Shown piece after piece: positions 18,495 to 27,726 of a stretch of DNA of 64,000 bases. The notes under the pieces are model-generated. The model did no database searches and was not told the DNA's origin. It saw nothing but the letters and a program-made list of their open reading frames with translations. Source of the stretch: Acidobacteriota bacterium (GTDB lineage: Bacteria; Acidobacteriota; Blastocatellia; Pyrinomonadales; Pyrinomonadaceae). Within the stretch, counting starts at the first letter, position 1. Each line of letters opens with the position of its first letter. The stretch spans positions 1 to 64,000 of the forward strand of contig QHXQ01000020.1 of the NCBI GenBank assembly GCA_003223935.1, written 5' to 3'. Both the position numbers and the translations under genes were made by a program.

Positions 18495-19172
18495 ATGTTC
18501 AAAAAATCTTTCATCATCGGTGCATTGCTGCTCGCGTCTGTCGTCGGCGTGATCGCGCAGAATGCCAATACGCCCGTGCGCCGGCCGGCAACGCCGGTGC
18601 GACAGCAAACAACCACGACGACGACAACGACGACAACTACACCGACGCCGACGCCGACGCCCAACGCGACGCGCACACGTCGGGCGACGAGTCCGAGTCA
18701 TGCGACCGTCGCAGGCGCGGAGCAAGAGGTGCGCGCGACATTCGATGCGCTGTTGCGCGCGGTGGAGAAGACGGACGTGGAGGCGGTGATGAATTTCTAT
18801 TGGAACTCGCCGCAGCTTTTGATCTTCAACAACAATGGCACGGTCACGCGCGGCTGGACGCAGATGCGCACCAATCTCGCCAGCCTCTATCCCGATCTCA
18901 AGAACGTGAAGATCGAAGCGCGCGATGTGAAGGTGCAGACCTTCGGCGCGGACGCAGCCACCCTCACCTGTCTGTGGACGCAGACGCAAGAGTTTCGCGG
19001 CACGCCCGAAACCTCTTCCGGGCGTATGACGGTTGTGTTCCGGCACACGGGCAGCGCATGGAAGATCGCGCACCGCCACACCTCGCCCGAAGTACCAGAC
19101 CCTTCGCGCCTGCCCGCCTCAGAGCAGACCGCGCCCACAACGCCGAAGCCAACACCGCCGGAAGAACAATAG
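18495..19172 (+). CDS. Exported SnoaL-like (NTF2 fold) protein with Thr/Pro linker
   Basis: 225 residues: a signal peptide (FIIGALLLASVVGVIAQ), a low-complexity Thr/Pro linker (about 12 consecutive Thr codons, then TPTPTPTP), and a DUF4440/SnoaL-like domain at about 70-195 (EVRATFDALLRAVEKTDVEAVMNFYW ... GRMTVVFRHTGSAWKIAHRH). The trinucleotide-rich linker may be length-variable. The domain resembles the lipoprotein at 24287-24763 (both have VTRGW and FRxTxxxWxIxH). Function unknown; NTF2 folds bind small ligands or have lyase activity. The C-terminal tail is Pro-rich. Confidence 0.78.
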   Translation: MFKKSFIIGALLLASVVGVIAQNANTPVRRPATPVRQQTTTTTTTTTTTPTPTPTPNATRTRRATSPSHATVAGAEQEVRATFDALLRAVEKTDVEAVMNFYWNSPQLLIFNNNGTVTRGWTQMRTNLASLYPDLKNVKIEARDVKVQTFGADAATLTCLWTQTQEFRGTPETSSGRMTVVFRHTGSAWKIAHRHTSPEVPDPSRLPASEQTAPTTPKPTPPEEQ

Positions 19173-19303
19173 GCAGTAGGCAGTAGGCAGAAAGCAGAGA
19201 AGAAAGACGAAAGGCCGTCGGTCTCATTCGCGTCTCAATAGTTCACGACGCGCTCAACCGACGGCCTTTCGCTTATCCCTAACTGCCCACTGCCTACTGC
19301 TTT
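19169..19303. repeat. Heptamer-phased inverted repeat, GTAGGCA family (copy 2), enclosing a 15-bp hairpin
   Basis: Outer arms: AATAGGC AGTAGGC AGTAGGC AGAAAGC (from 19168) against CTGCCCA CTGCCTA CTGCTTT (from 19283). Nested inside is a perfect 15-bp stem, CGAAAGGCCGTCGGT at 19208-19222 with ACCGACGGCCTTTCG at 19257-19271. It lies between the SnoaL-like gene and the restriction gene and probably terminates the former. Confidence 0.82.
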
Positions 19304-19354
19304 TCGCTTTATCACGATGCGCGCGTGCGCTGTTTTTGCTATATTGCCGCCGCT

Positions 19355-20611
19355 ATGATCGCTCACACCTTCGATGACGCCCTCAAGCAAGTTCGAGATT
19401 TGGTCGCCGACTTCCGGCAGAACGAAGCGCACTTCCTGTCGCCCCGCTATTCCGAGTACGACGTGCGCCAGCACTTCATCAACAAGTTCTGGCAAGCGCT
19501 CGGTTGGGATGTCTTGCACGACGAAGAGAAGAATCCGCTGGTGTGGGACGTTAAGGTTGAGGAGAACGTCCGCGTTGAGGGCCGGGGCAAGCGCGCCGAT
19601 TATGCGTTCCTCGCGCCCAATCTTAGGGACGTACTTTTTTTCGTTGAGGCGAAGAAGCCGAGCCGCAACATCGAGAACGCGCAGGATTACTTTCAGACCA
19701 TACGCTACGGCTGGCACAGGCAGACGCCCATCTCAGTCCTCACCGACTTCGAGCAGTTCCACGTGCTCGACTGTCGCTACAAGCCTGACATCGGGGCCGT
19801 CCTCCAACGCGGCGCGCTCGAAAAATATCACTACACGGATTACGCCGACGCCGAGAAGTTCGCGCAGCTTTATCACCTGTTCGCGCGCACTGAGGCGCAA
19901 GGGGGCGCGCTTGCGCGTTACGTGGAGCGTCTGCCGAAGCCGAAGCGCGGGGCGCAGCAGGCGGGGCTGTTTGCTAAGGGCGCGTATCAGAGTATTGACG
20001 AATCGTTCCTGCAAGACTTGGACGGCTACCGCGAGCAGTTGGCGCGGGCGTTCAAGCGGGCCAATGCGCAGCTTGACGGCGCGCAGTTGACCGAGCTTAC
20101 GCAGCGCACGCTCGACCGGCTCGTCTTCATGCGCTTTCTCGAAGACAAGTTGATCGAGCCGGACGAGTTGGTTGAGCCTCTGGCGCAGTCGGCTAAGCCG
20201 TGGGCTGATTTTGTGGCGCTCTCGCGGCGGCTGGATCATGTCTATAACGGCATCATCTTCAAAGAGCACGCGCTGCTTGATGCGCAGAGTTTCCGTGTGG
20301 ACGAGCGCGCCTTTCAAGACATCTGCACGCACCTGTCGCACGCGCGCTCGCCTTACGATTTCAACCTCTTCCCCGTACACATACTCGGCAGCATCTACGA
20401 ACGTTTCTTAGGCAAGACCATCGTGGCGACGGATAAGACGGCGGAACTCGCTGATGAGCACGTCGTGCGCGCCGAACGCGCGACACTTGCCCGCGCTACC
20501 GGCGTTGGCGATGGCAGCCACATCCATATCGCTGAGCGCGAGGTTGAAGAGTTCGGCTTCATCAATGAGGCCGTTGAAGAAGTGTGTTGTGCCAACGTCG
20601 CGCCCGATTAA
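19355..20611 (+). pseudogene. Eco57I-like type IIG restriction-modification enzyme, C-terminally truncated
   Basis: The first about 360 residues match the N-terminal nuclease and helical region of Eco57I-class RM enzymes: an FRQNEAHFLSPRYSEYDVRQHFINKFWQALGWDV start, the PD-(D/E)xK element RADYAFLAPN ... FFVEAKKPS, LTDFEQFHVLDCR, and FNLFPVHILGSIYERFLGKTIVATDKT. In full-length enzymes the last motif leads into the methyltransferase domain (NPPY), which is missing: after about 20443 the frame reads antisense through a LamG gene until a stop at 20611. Without the methylase and target-recognition parts it cannot be a working RM enzyme. ATG 19355 sits only ten bases after TATATT. Confidence 0.75.
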
Positions 20612-21210
20612 GAGCGTAGCCGTGCCGGGAAACACGGATGTCACAGTGAACGTTTTGGAAGCAACCACAACGCCGTTCACGTAAATCTTCCAATCACCAG
20701 CATTGAAGGTCGTGGCCACTTGCGACCAAGTGCCTGCGGTGACGACGCCTGCGCCGGAGACCAATGCGTCGAGCGTCGAGCCGTTGCCGCTAACATTAGC
20801 GCGCACGCTGCCGTCGGGCTGTAGGTGCAACTCATAACTACTATCGTTGGCGCTGCCAAACTTGCTGAAGATCATCGGAAAGCCGCTGAGACTCACCGGA
20901 TTGACCCACGCATCCAGCGTGAACTGGCTGGTGAAGTGTAGGTTGGCAGCGTCTGGGACTGACACCCAACTGCTGCCGTTGAAACTGAACGCTTGCCCGA
21001 CCTTGCCCGAAGTAAAGGTTGCGCCGCCTTGCAGCGTGCCGTTATTGCCGCCTTGAACATCATTGGCATTCCCGTCGCCCGGATACCACGCGACCATGCC
21101 GGACGGCGGCGCGCAGTTCTGCGCCTGCGCAGATTGTTGACCGGCGAGACACTAAGGCTGAACAGAACGGCGGTTGCGAGCATGAAGCCGAGGCGCATGA
21201 GTGGACGCAT
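20438..21210 (-). pseudogene. LamG (concanavalin-like) exported protein with signal-peptide frameshift and lost C-terminus
   Basis: ATG 21210, behind AGGAGAAAAGGATC, begins a signal peptide (MRPLMRLGFMLATAVLFSLS). A one-base loss near 21155 throws the frame; the restored frame reads GQQSAQAQNCAPPSGMVAWYPGDGNANDVQ and continues through a complete LamG jelly roll (LDAWVNPVSLSG, WKIYVNGVVVASK, FFNGLIDEAELFNLALS). It then shows the first residues of a lamin-tail domain (DVLISEFR) and stops matching at about 20443, where it meets the truncated restriction gene. Function when intact: probably carbohydrate or surface binding. Confidence 0.7.
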
Positions 21211-21427
21211 GATCCTTTTCTCCTGTGTTGGGTTGAACACAAAGGCTGAATTGAATGAACAGTTCTGGCATGACTGGACTCCAACTTAGCGGGGGACGCG
21301 GTTAATTGCTGCGCGCGCGATAGCACAGGGCTATAAGCATGACAACGAAATTTTCGCCCGCCGCGCCGGCGCGCGTTTGCAGTTTCCTACCCCGCCGGCC
21401 GGCATGTTATAAGCCACAGCGACGACG

Positions 21428-23503
21428 ATGAAACGCTATGTCATCAAGCGACCGGCGGGTGCGCCCGATAGATTCGCGCGCTATCGCGAGGAGTTGAACG
21501 CGGAGCAGTTCGCGGCTGTGACCGCGCCTGCCGGCCCCGTGCTCGTGATCGCGGGCGCAGGTTCAGGCAAGACGCGCGCAATCACTTATCGCGTCGCATA
21601 TCTGATCGAACAAGGCATCGCGCCCGGTCGCATCATGTTGGCGACATTTACGAACCGCGCGGCGCGCGAGATGCTCCGGCGCGTTGAGCAGTTGACGGGC
21701 GGCGGCAGCAATGTAAGCCGCAAGGTTTGGGGCGGGACGTTTCATCGCATCGCCAATCTGATCCTGCGCCGCCACGCCGAATCAATCGGCTACGACAACA
21801 ACTACTCGATCCTCGACGCCGAAGATGCGCGCGATCTCTTGAGCGTGTGCGTCGCGGAAGCCGGCGTTGACACGCGCGCACGCCGTTTTCCAAAAGCTGA
21901 AGTCCTGCAAGACATCATCAGCTTTGCCACGAACACCGATCAGCCGATCCCCGACGTGGTCGCGCGTCGCTATCCATATTTTGAGCCGCTCACGGAACAG
22001 ATCAAGCGCGTGGACGCGGTTTACATGGAGCGCAAGCGCGCGCGCAACGTGATGGACTATGACGATCTGTTGCTCAACTGGAAGCGCCTCTTGATGGAGA
22101 AGGACGAGGTCGCGCGCCTCTACGCGGAGCAGTTCGAGCACATACTCGTGGACGAATATCAGGACACGAACAAGCTGCAAGCCGAGATCGTTGACCTATT
22201 GGCCGTGCGCCATCGCAACGTGATGGTGGTCGGCGACGACGCGCAATCGATCTTCGCTTGGCGCGGCGCAGAGTGGGCGAACATCTACGAGTTTCCGCAG
22301 CGTTACCCGGACGCGCGACAGTACCGGCTTGAAACCAACTATCGTTCGACGCCCGAAATCCTCTCGGTCGCCAACGTCTCGATTGCCGCGAACCGCAAAC
22401 AGTTTCCGAAAGAGTTGCGCGCCGTGCGCCCGTCTCTGAACGCGCCGCCCGCGCTCGTCGCGTGCAGCGATGCGGATCAGCAAGCCACGTTCGTCGCCGC
22501 GCGCGTGCTCGAATTGCGCGAAGAGGGCGTGCCGCTCACAGAGATCGCGGTGCTCTATCGTTCGCATTATCACTCACTCGAATTGCAACTCGAACTCACG
22601 CGGCGCGGCATCCCTTACCGCATCCGCAGCGGCGTGCGCTTCTTCGAGCAGGCGCACATCAAAGACGTGCTCGCGTATTTGCGCCTCGTCGCCAACCCGC
22701 GCGACGAACTCGCTTGGCAGCGCGTGTTGAAACTGATCCCGAACATCGGCCCCGCCACCGCCGGGCGTATTTGGGAACAACTCGCTTTCGCGCCCGACCC
22801 GCTCGCGCTCGTCACGTCAGGCGGCGCAGACAACGCCGCGCGGCGTGGCACAACCTGGACTGAGTTTCGCGCGCTTATCGCAGAACTCGCGCGCGATGAG
22901 GTGCGCCACAGTCCTTCACGTCAGATCGAACTCGTGCTCGCGCGCGGTTACGAAGCCTACCTCGCCGCCACTTACGAGAACGCCGACGCGCGCCTCGAAG
23001 ACCTGCGCCAACTCGCGCAGTACAGCGCGCGCTACAACTCGACCGAAGAGTTTTTGGCCGAGCTTGCGCTCATCTCCACCGAACGCTACAGCGCACCGCA
23101 ACCGCTCACCGGCGAGGATGTAGTCTCCGGCGGCGACGAAGATGAAATCCTCACGCTCACCTCCGTCCATCAAGCCAAAGGTCTCGAATGGCGCGCGGTC
23201 TTCATCATCTGGGCGGCGGACGGGCGCTTCCCCGCGCCGCGCTCCTTGCGCGAGGCGGAAGGCGAAGAGGAAGAACGCCGCCTCTGGTACGTCGCCCTCA
23301 CGCGCGCACGCGATCAACTCTATCTCACCTATCCGCTCTTGAGCACAGACTACAATCGTCAAACCGTCGTCCAACGCCCCTCGCGCTTCATCACCGAAGT
23401 CCCGCCGGAGCTTTACGAACTCTGGCAACTCGAAGAAGAGTTGGACGCGCTCATCGCAGCGCCCGAAGTCAAAGAGGACGAGCCGGGCGGTTATTTGAAT
23501 TGA
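21428..23503 (+). CDS. UvrD/PcrA-like superfamily 1 DNA helicase
   Basis: 691 residues. ATP-dependent 3'-5' helicase of the UvrD/Rep/PcrA group. Visible motifs: Q motif LNAEQFAAV, Walker A GAGSGKT, Ia TFTNRAAREM, Walker B LVDEYQDTN, III GDDAQSIFAWRGAE, IV YRLETNYRST, V LTSVHQAKGLEW and VI WYVALTRAR. It lacks the long C-terminal tail of PcrA. The chromosomal copy number is unknown, so it could be uvrD/pcrA itself or an accessory paralogue; no symbol is assigned. The esterase gene starts only six bases after its stop. Confidence 0.93.
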   Translation: MKRYVIKRPAGAPDRFARYREELNAEQFAAVTAPAGPVLVIAGAGSGKTRAITYRVAYLIEQGIAPGRIMLATFTNRAAREMLRRVEQLTGGGSNVSRKVWGGTFHRIANLILRRHAESIGYDNNYSILDAEDARDLLSVCVAEAGVDTRARRFPKAEVLQDIISFATNTDQPIPDVVARRYPYFEPLTEQIKRVDAVYMERKRARNVMDYDDLLLNWKRLLMEKDEVARLYAEQFEHILVDEYQDTNKLQAEIVDLLAVRHRNVMVVGDDAQSIFAWRGAEWANIYEFPQRYPDARQYRLETNYRSTPEILSVANVSIAANRKQFPKELRAVRPSLNAPPALVACSDADQQATFVAARVLELREEGVPLTEIAVLYRSHYHSLELQLELTRRGIPYRIRSGVRFFEQAHIKDVLAYLRLVANPRDELAWQRVLKLIPNIGPATAGRIWEQLAFAPDPLALVTSGGADNAARRGTTWTEFRALIAELARDEVRHSPSRQIELVLARGYEAYLAATYENADARLEDLRQLAQYSARYNSTEEFLAELALISTERYSAPQPLTGEDVVSGGDEDEILTLTSVHQAKGLEWRAVFIIWAADGRFPAPRSLREAEGEEEERRLWYVALTRARDQLYLTYPLLSTDYNRQTVVQRPSRFITEVPPELYELWQLEEELDALIAAPEVKEDEPGGYLN

Positions 23504-23508
23504 ATCTT

Positions 23509-24210
23509 ATGTCAGTCACTAACAATAGATCGTTCGTCCCGACGGAGCGCACGCTGACTGCACAGGTCAGACTTTATTATGACCTTCATGCGCCTTCGCA
23601 CGTGCCCGCGCCGTTGCTCGTCGCGCTGCACGGTTACGGGAGCAGCAAGGGTTGGATGCTGCGGGCAGCGCGTGAGTGTGTACCTGAAGGGTTTGCGGTG
23701 GCGGCGTTGCAAGGGCCGCATCAGCATTTGAAAGAGCCGCGTGAGCCGGGCGGGCCGTTGCGTTATGGTTTTGGTTGGTTGACCAATTTTCATCCCGAAG
23801 ATTCTGTGGCCGTGCATCATCGCGCGTTGCTTGATTTGATCGCCGCATTGGTTGATGAAGGCGTCGTTGATCCTCATCACCTCTTCCTGCTCGGTTTCTC
23901 GCAGACCTGCGCGCTCAACTATCGCTTCGCGTTCACGCACACAGACATTTTGCGCGGCGTCATTGGCATCTGTGGGGGCTTGCCCGGCGATTGGCAGACG
24001 AGCGCGACATACCAACCGACGCAGGCGAGCGTGCTGCATCTTGCGGGCGCGCGCGACGAGTTCTATCCGCCAGCGCGTGTGGCGGATTATGAACGACAGT
24101 TGCGCGAGCGTGCACGCGATGTCGAGTTTAAGAGCTACGAGGACGCGGGGCACGAACTCACCGACGCGATGCGCGGGGACGTGCGCGCTTGGTTGCAGGC
24201 GCGCGTGTGA
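23509..24210 (+). CDS. Phospholipase/carboxylesterase family alpha/beta hydrolase
   Basis: 233 residues, cytoplasmic. LLVALHGYGSSKGW forms the oxyanion region; the nucleophile elbow is GFSQT (usually GFSQG in this family), the acid is in AGARDEFYPP and the histidine in DAGHELTD, giving a complete Ser-Asp-His triad. The length and the single-domain fold fit YpfH/EstB-like carboxylesterases with short-chain or lysophospholipid substrates. ATG 23509 lies six bases after the helicase stop; the frame is open far upstream but that part overlaps the helicase. Confidence 0.82.
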   Translation: MSVTNNRSFVPTERTLTAQVRLYYDLHAPSHVPAPLLVALHGYGSSKGWMLRAARECVPEGFAVAALQGPHQHLKEPREPGGPLRYGFGWLTNFHPEDSVAVHHRALLDLIAALVDEGVVDPHHLFLLGFSQTCALNYRFAFTHTDILRGVIGICGGLPGDWQTSATYQPTQASVLHLAGARDEFYPPARVADYERQLRERARDVEFKSYEDAGHELTDAMRGDVRAWLQARV

Positions 24211-24286
24211 GTTGTCGCCTGTGGGGCAAGTTGAGTATAGTTTGCGCCGCCATCCGACCTTGCTGCGAAAGCGAAGCCGAACCGAC

Positions 24287-24763
24287 ATGAAACGCATTCA
24301 GCATCGAATCGTCGTCTCGCTGTTGTTACTCGCGCTCGCGTTGCTTGTGTCTGCATGTGTCTCTTCACCGGACTCAGCGAAAGATAATGAGCAAGCGGTG
24401 GCGGCGGTGCGCGCGGTCATCGAGGCGCAGCAGGCAGCTTGGAATCGCGGCGACATAGAAGGCTTCATGGACGGCTACGAGCGCGCGGAGACGACCACGT
24501 TCGTCTCCGACGACACCGTCACGCGCGGTTGGCAGACCGTGCTCGAACGCTACAAGAAGACTTACGATTCGCGCGAGAAGATGGGCACGCTCGCCTTCTC
24601 CGAGCTAGAGATCAAACCGCTCAGCCCCTTCTACGCCCTCGCCGACGGGCGCTGGCAACTCACACGCGCAGGCGACACCCCGCACGGTCGCTTCACGCTC
24701 CTGTTCCGCCGCACCAGCAACGGCTGGCGCATCGTCCACGACACAACCACGGCGGCAAGCTAA
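24287..24763 (+). CDS. SnoaL-like (DUF4440) lipoprotein
   Basis: 158 residues with a lipoprotein signal (VVSLLLLALALLVSAC; lipobox LVSAC) and an NTF2-fold domain (VRAVIEAQQAAWNRGDIEGFMDGY ... GRFTLLFRRTSNGWRIVHDTT). Close in pattern to the exported protein at 18495-19172, so the two are likely paralogues with different anchoring. ATG 24287 is the only start directly preceding the signal sequence. Ligand unknown. Confidence 0.8.
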   Translation: MKRIQHRIVVSLLLLALALLVSACVSSPDSAKDNEQAVAAVRAVIEAQQAAWNRGDIEGFMDGYERAETTTFVSDDTVTRGWQTVLERYKKTYDSREKMGTLAFSELEIKPLSPFYALADGRWQLTRAGDTPHGRFTLLFRRTSNGWRIVHDTTTAAS

Positions 24764-24832
24764 GTCCAAAGTTCAAAGTCGAAGGTTTAAAGACAGCTTT
24801 GGACATTGAACCTTTGACTTTGAACTTTGAAC
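24764..24832. repeat. Heptamer-phased inverted repeat, CAAAGTT family
   Basis: Left arm TCCAAAG TTCAAAG TCGAAGG TTTAAAG; right arm CTTTGGA CATTGAA CCTTTGA CTTTGAA CTTTGAA. The arms pair imperfectly over about 28 bases with almost no loop. It begins right after the lipoprotein stop and ends 15 bases before the permease start. Confidence 0.82.
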
Positions 24833-24847
24833 GCGAGGATGCTTCTG

Positions 24848-26323
24848 ATGGCCAGCATTGAGACAAACAACGCAACCGAACTGCTGCGCGCCGAACAGCG
24901 CGTCGAGGCGCAGAGTGCCGTCTTCAGAAAAGAGTTGGGTTTGCGCGATCTGGTGCTGACGCAGATCGTGTTTGTCGTCGGCTCGGCGTGGGTCGGGACG
25001 GCGGCGAAACTTGGCGCGCAGCAATTGGTCTTCTGGCTGCTGGCGATGCTGCTCTTTTATCTGCCGCTCGCGGCCGTGGTCATCTATCTGAACCGGCTCA
25101 TGCCGCTCGAAGGCGGACTCTATCAATGGGCCAAGTTTGGCTTCAACGAGTTCGCCGGCTTCATGGTCGCGTGGAATCTCTGGCTCTTAGGCATCTCGGT
25201 CATGTCGTTCATCGGGCTGGTCGTGACGACGAACCTGTCTTACGCGCTCGATGCGCCGTGGATGGCCGAGAGCAAATGGCTGATTACTTTGGTGAGTTGC
25301 CTGCTCGTCTGCGTGCTGGTCGCGGCCTCTCTGCGCGGGCTGGCGTTGGGCAAGTGGGTACACAACGCGGGCGGCGTGATGTTATTGGCAACTTTCGCGA
25401 CGCTCATTGCGCTGCCGTTCATCAGCCACGCGCGCGGCACGCGCGCGGAGTATCATCCGTTCGCCTTCGCGCTGCCAGCGCTCACATTGGTCAGTCTGAA
25501 GTTCAGCTTGAACATCTTCAGCAAGCTGGCGGTCGGCGCGCTCTCAGGCTTTGAGTACGTGGCCATACTCGCGGGCGAGTGTCGCGCGCCCGTGCGTAAC
25601 ATCGGGCGCTCGGTGCTCATTGCCACGCCGATCATCGCGCTCATGTTCATCCTCGGCACGAGTGCAGTGCTCGCTTTCGTGCGCCCCGCAGATGTTGACT
25701 TGGTCGGCCCGATCCCGCAGGTCTTGAGTCTCGGCTTCCGTTCGTTCGGGTTTGTCACGCGCATCGTCTCCATCACCATCTTACTGCTCGTCGGCCGGCA
25801 GGTCGCGCTCTTGAGTATCTACTTGACGGCGAACGCGCGGCTGCCGATGGTCGCCGGTTGGGATCACCTCATGCCCGCTTGGTTCACGCGCCTGCATGCG
25901 CGCTACAAGACGCCCGTCAATTCGATCATCTTCATCGGCGCAGTCACGCTCGCCTTCGGACTGACGGGCATCATCGGCGTCCAACGGCAAGAGGCGTTTC
26001 AAGTGCTCGACAACGCGGCGGGCGTCTTCTACGCGCTCGCCTACGTCGCGCTCTTTGCCCTACCGCTCTTCGGCCTGCGCGGCGTCAGTCGAGGTGCGCC
26101 GTTCTGGCTTAAGCTGGCCTCCGTCGCGGGTCTGCTCGTCACGCTGCTCTACACAGGGTTCACGATCTTTCCGATCATTGACGTGGTTAGCCCGCTTGCC
26201 TTCGCCGCGAAGATCATCTGTGTGACGGTCGGCGCAAACTTGCTCGGCGCAACGCTCTATCTGCTCGCCCGCCGCAAGCAACGCAAGCAATTCGCAGCCG
26301 CCGAACAACTCGACGCTGCTTGA
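24848..26323 (+). CDS. APC-superfamily amino acid permease
   Basis: 491-residue inner-membrane transporter with about 12 helices. The first helix region GLRDLVLTQIVFVVGSAWVGTAA shows the unwound glycine/serine segment typical of the LeuT-like APC fold, and PLEGGLYQWAKFGFNEFAGFMVAWNLW is the APC consensus for TM2-3. ATG 24848 has GAGGAT eight bases upstream; earlier TTG/ATG codons (24827, 24839) are less likely. hutI starts ten bases after its stop, suggesting an amino acid or histidine-pathway substrate, which is inference. Confidence 0.88.
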   Translation: MASIETNNATELLRAEQRVEAQSAVFRKELGLRDLVLTQIVFVVGSAWVGTAAKLGAQQLVFWLLAMLLFYLPLAAVVIYLNRLMPLEGGLYQWAKFGFNEFAGFMVAWNLWLLGISVMSFIGLVVTTNLSYALDAPWMAESKWLITLVSCLLVCVLVAASLRGLALGKWVHNAGGVMLLATFATLIALPFISHARGTRAEYHPFAFALPALTLVSLKFSLNIFSKLAVGALSGFEYVAILAGECRAPVRNIGRSVLIATPIIALMFILGTSAVLAFVRPADVDLVGPIPQVLSLGFRSFGFVTRIVSITILLLVGRQVALLSIYLTANARLPMVAGWDHLMPAWFTRLHARYKTPVNSIIFIGAVTLAFGLTGIIGVQRQEAFQVLDNAAGVFYALAYVALFALPLFGLRGVSRGAPFWLKLASVAGLLVTLLYTGFTIFPIIDVVSPLAFAAKIICVTVGANLLGATLYLLARRKQRKQFAAAEQLDAA

Positions 26324-26332
26324 GTATCATTT

Positions 26333-27589
26333 ATGTCCGACACGCTCGCCGTCATTAACTGCGCGCAACTCGTCACGCTCAAAGGGCCACAACGCCCGCG
26401 TGTCGGCGCGGAGTTGGGTGAACTCGGCATCATCGCCGACGGCGCGCTCGTCGTGCGCAATGGCCTCATCGAAGCTGTCGGCACGCAGCGCGAGATCGAG
26501 CCGTTGCTCAAAAGTGATTGCGCGGTCGTTGATGCGGGCGGGCGCGTCGTGCTGCCGGGTTTTGTGGACGCGCACGCGCATCCGGTGTTTGCGGGCACGC
26601 GCGTGGATGAGTTTGAACAACGCACGCGCGGTGTGACGTATCAAGAGATCGCGGCGGTGGGCGGTGGCATCGCGGCGACCGTCAGGCGCACACGCGCGGC
26701 GAGTGAGCGCGAGTTAGTGGAGACGAGTAAGCGTTATGTCGCGTGGTTTTTGCGTGGCGGGACGACGACCGTGGAGGCGAAGTCGGGTTATGGGCTGACG
26801 CTCGAAGACGAGTTGAAAATCCTGCGCGCGATCCGGCGTTTGAATGATGAGACGCCGCTTCGTTTCGTGCCGACATTCTTAGGCGCGCACGACGTGCCGG
26901 AAGAGTATCGCGCCCGCCGCGCGGCTTACGTCGAACTGATCATCAAAGAGATGTTGCCGCGCGTGGCGGCAGAGAAGTTGGCGGAATACTGCGACGTGTT
27001 CTGCGAGGAGCGCGTGTTTACGACCGACGAGGCGTGGCGCATCTTAACGGCGGCGCGTTGTCATGGCTTGGGCTTGCGCTTGCACGCGGATCAGTTGTCG
27101 CGCTCCGGCGGCGCGCAACTAGCGGCCGAGTTGGGCGCGACGACCGCCGATCATCTTGAGCATACCGACGCAGCCGGCATCGCGGCCTTGAAGAGCGCGA
27201 ACGTGCAGCCCGTCTTGTTGCCCGGCTCGGTCTATGCGCTTGGCGCGACGCGCTACGGGGCGGCGCGCGCGATGATTAACGCGGGCCTCGCCGTCGTCGT
27301 CGCCACAGACTTCAACCCCGGTTCGTCGCCGACGCCTTCGATGCTCACCATCTTGTCGCTCGCCTGCACGCAGTTGAAGTTGACGCCAGCCGAAGCGATC
27401 ACTTGCGCGACGATCAATGCGGCTTACAGTCTCAAACGCGGCGCGGAGACGGGGTCGCTCGAAGCTGGCAAGCGCGCCGATTTCGTCATCCACGACTGCG
27501 CGGACTATCGCGAGTTGGCCTACTTCTTCGGCGTCGAGCATGCACGAGCGGTGTACGTTTCGGGGCGCGAGGCGTTTCGGCGCGCTTGA
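26333..27589 (+). CDS. hutI: Imidazolonepropionase
   Basis: Amidohydrolase that opens 4-imidazolone-5-propionate to N-formimino-L-glutamate, step 3 of histidine degradation. Metal-binding [17 protein letters not shown], the substrate-contacting SGYGL, LHADQL, the H of DHLEHTD and the Asp of ATDFNPGS are all present; 418 aa is the normal length. hutH, hutU and later steps are not in the window; the only likely partner here is the APC permease immediately upstream. Confidence 0.95.
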   Translation: MSDTLAVINCAQLVTLKGPQRPRVGAELGELGIIADGALVVRNGLIEAVGTQREIEPLLKSDCAVVDAGGRVVLPGFVDAHAHPVFAGTRVDEFEQRTRGVTYQEIAAVGGGIAATVRRTRAASERELVETSKRYVAWFLRGGTTTVEAKSGYGLTLEDELKILRAIRRLNDETPLRFVPTFLGAHDVPEEYRARRAAYVELIIKEMLPRVAAEKLAEYCDVFCEERVFTTDEAWRILTAARCHGLGLRLHADQLSRSGGAQLAAELGATTADHLEHTDAAGIAALKSANVQPVLLPGSVYALGATRYGAARAMINAGLAVVVATDFNPGSSPTPSMLTILSLACTQLKLTPAEAITCATINAAYSLKRGAETGSLEAGKRADFVIHDCADYRELAYFFGVEHARAVYVSGREAFRRA

Positions 27590-27622
27590 TCTGCGCCACA
27601 AGATAGCGAGTGAAAATAATTA

Positions 27623-27651
27623 TTGACGCACAACCTGTTGTCTTTTATCAT
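27623..27651 (+). promoter_or_regulatory. Strong sigma70-type promoter of the 11-codon transcription unit
   Basis: TTGACG (27623-27628), a 17-base spacer and TATCAT (27646-27651). Predicted start of transcription is near 27658, about ten bases before the ribosome-binding sequence. Confidence 0.75.
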
Positions 27652-27666
27652 CGGTGGCAACACTGG

Positions 27667-27680
27667 AAAGGAGGTGATCC
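27667..27680 (+). promoter_or_regulatory. Extended Shine-Dalgarno: 14-base complement to the 16S rRNA 3' end
   Basis: AAAGGAGGTGATCC is the full reverse complement of the conserved 16S 3' tail (GGATCACCTCCTTT), far longer than an ordinary ribosome-binding site. It lies eight bases before the ATG at 27689. Confidence 0.8.
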
Positions 27681-27688
27681 AACAATAT

Positions 27689-27724
27689 ATGAGTTCTTAT
27701 CACAGTGAGGTGGCTGCGACCTGA
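27689..27724 (+). CDS. 11-residue ORF (MSSYHSEVAAT) in a free-standing transcript
   Basis: ATG 27689 follows the extended Shine-Dalgarno and is closed by TGA after eleven codons. It has its own promoter upstream and, downstream, a hairpin at 27727-27766 and an intrinsic terminator at 27838-27872; no further gene is read in this direction before the terminator. It could be a leader-like or signalling peptide, or the translation may serve the RNA rather than the peptide. No family is recognised. The very short length makes the coding call uncertain despite the ideal translation signals. Confidence 0.5.
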   Translation: MSSYHSEVAAT

Positions 27725-27726
27725 AA

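Noticed and set aside
17691-19079. Long open frame antisense to gltX (about 460 codons)
   Set aside because: Composition is Arg/His-rich and mirrors the gltX codons; no ribosome site and no domain character.
27667-27680. Fragment of a 16S rRNA gene end on the minus strand
   Set aside because: The match is limited to the anti-Shine-Dalgarno tail; flanking bases show no 16S helix 45 sequence, and the position fits a ribosome-binding site.
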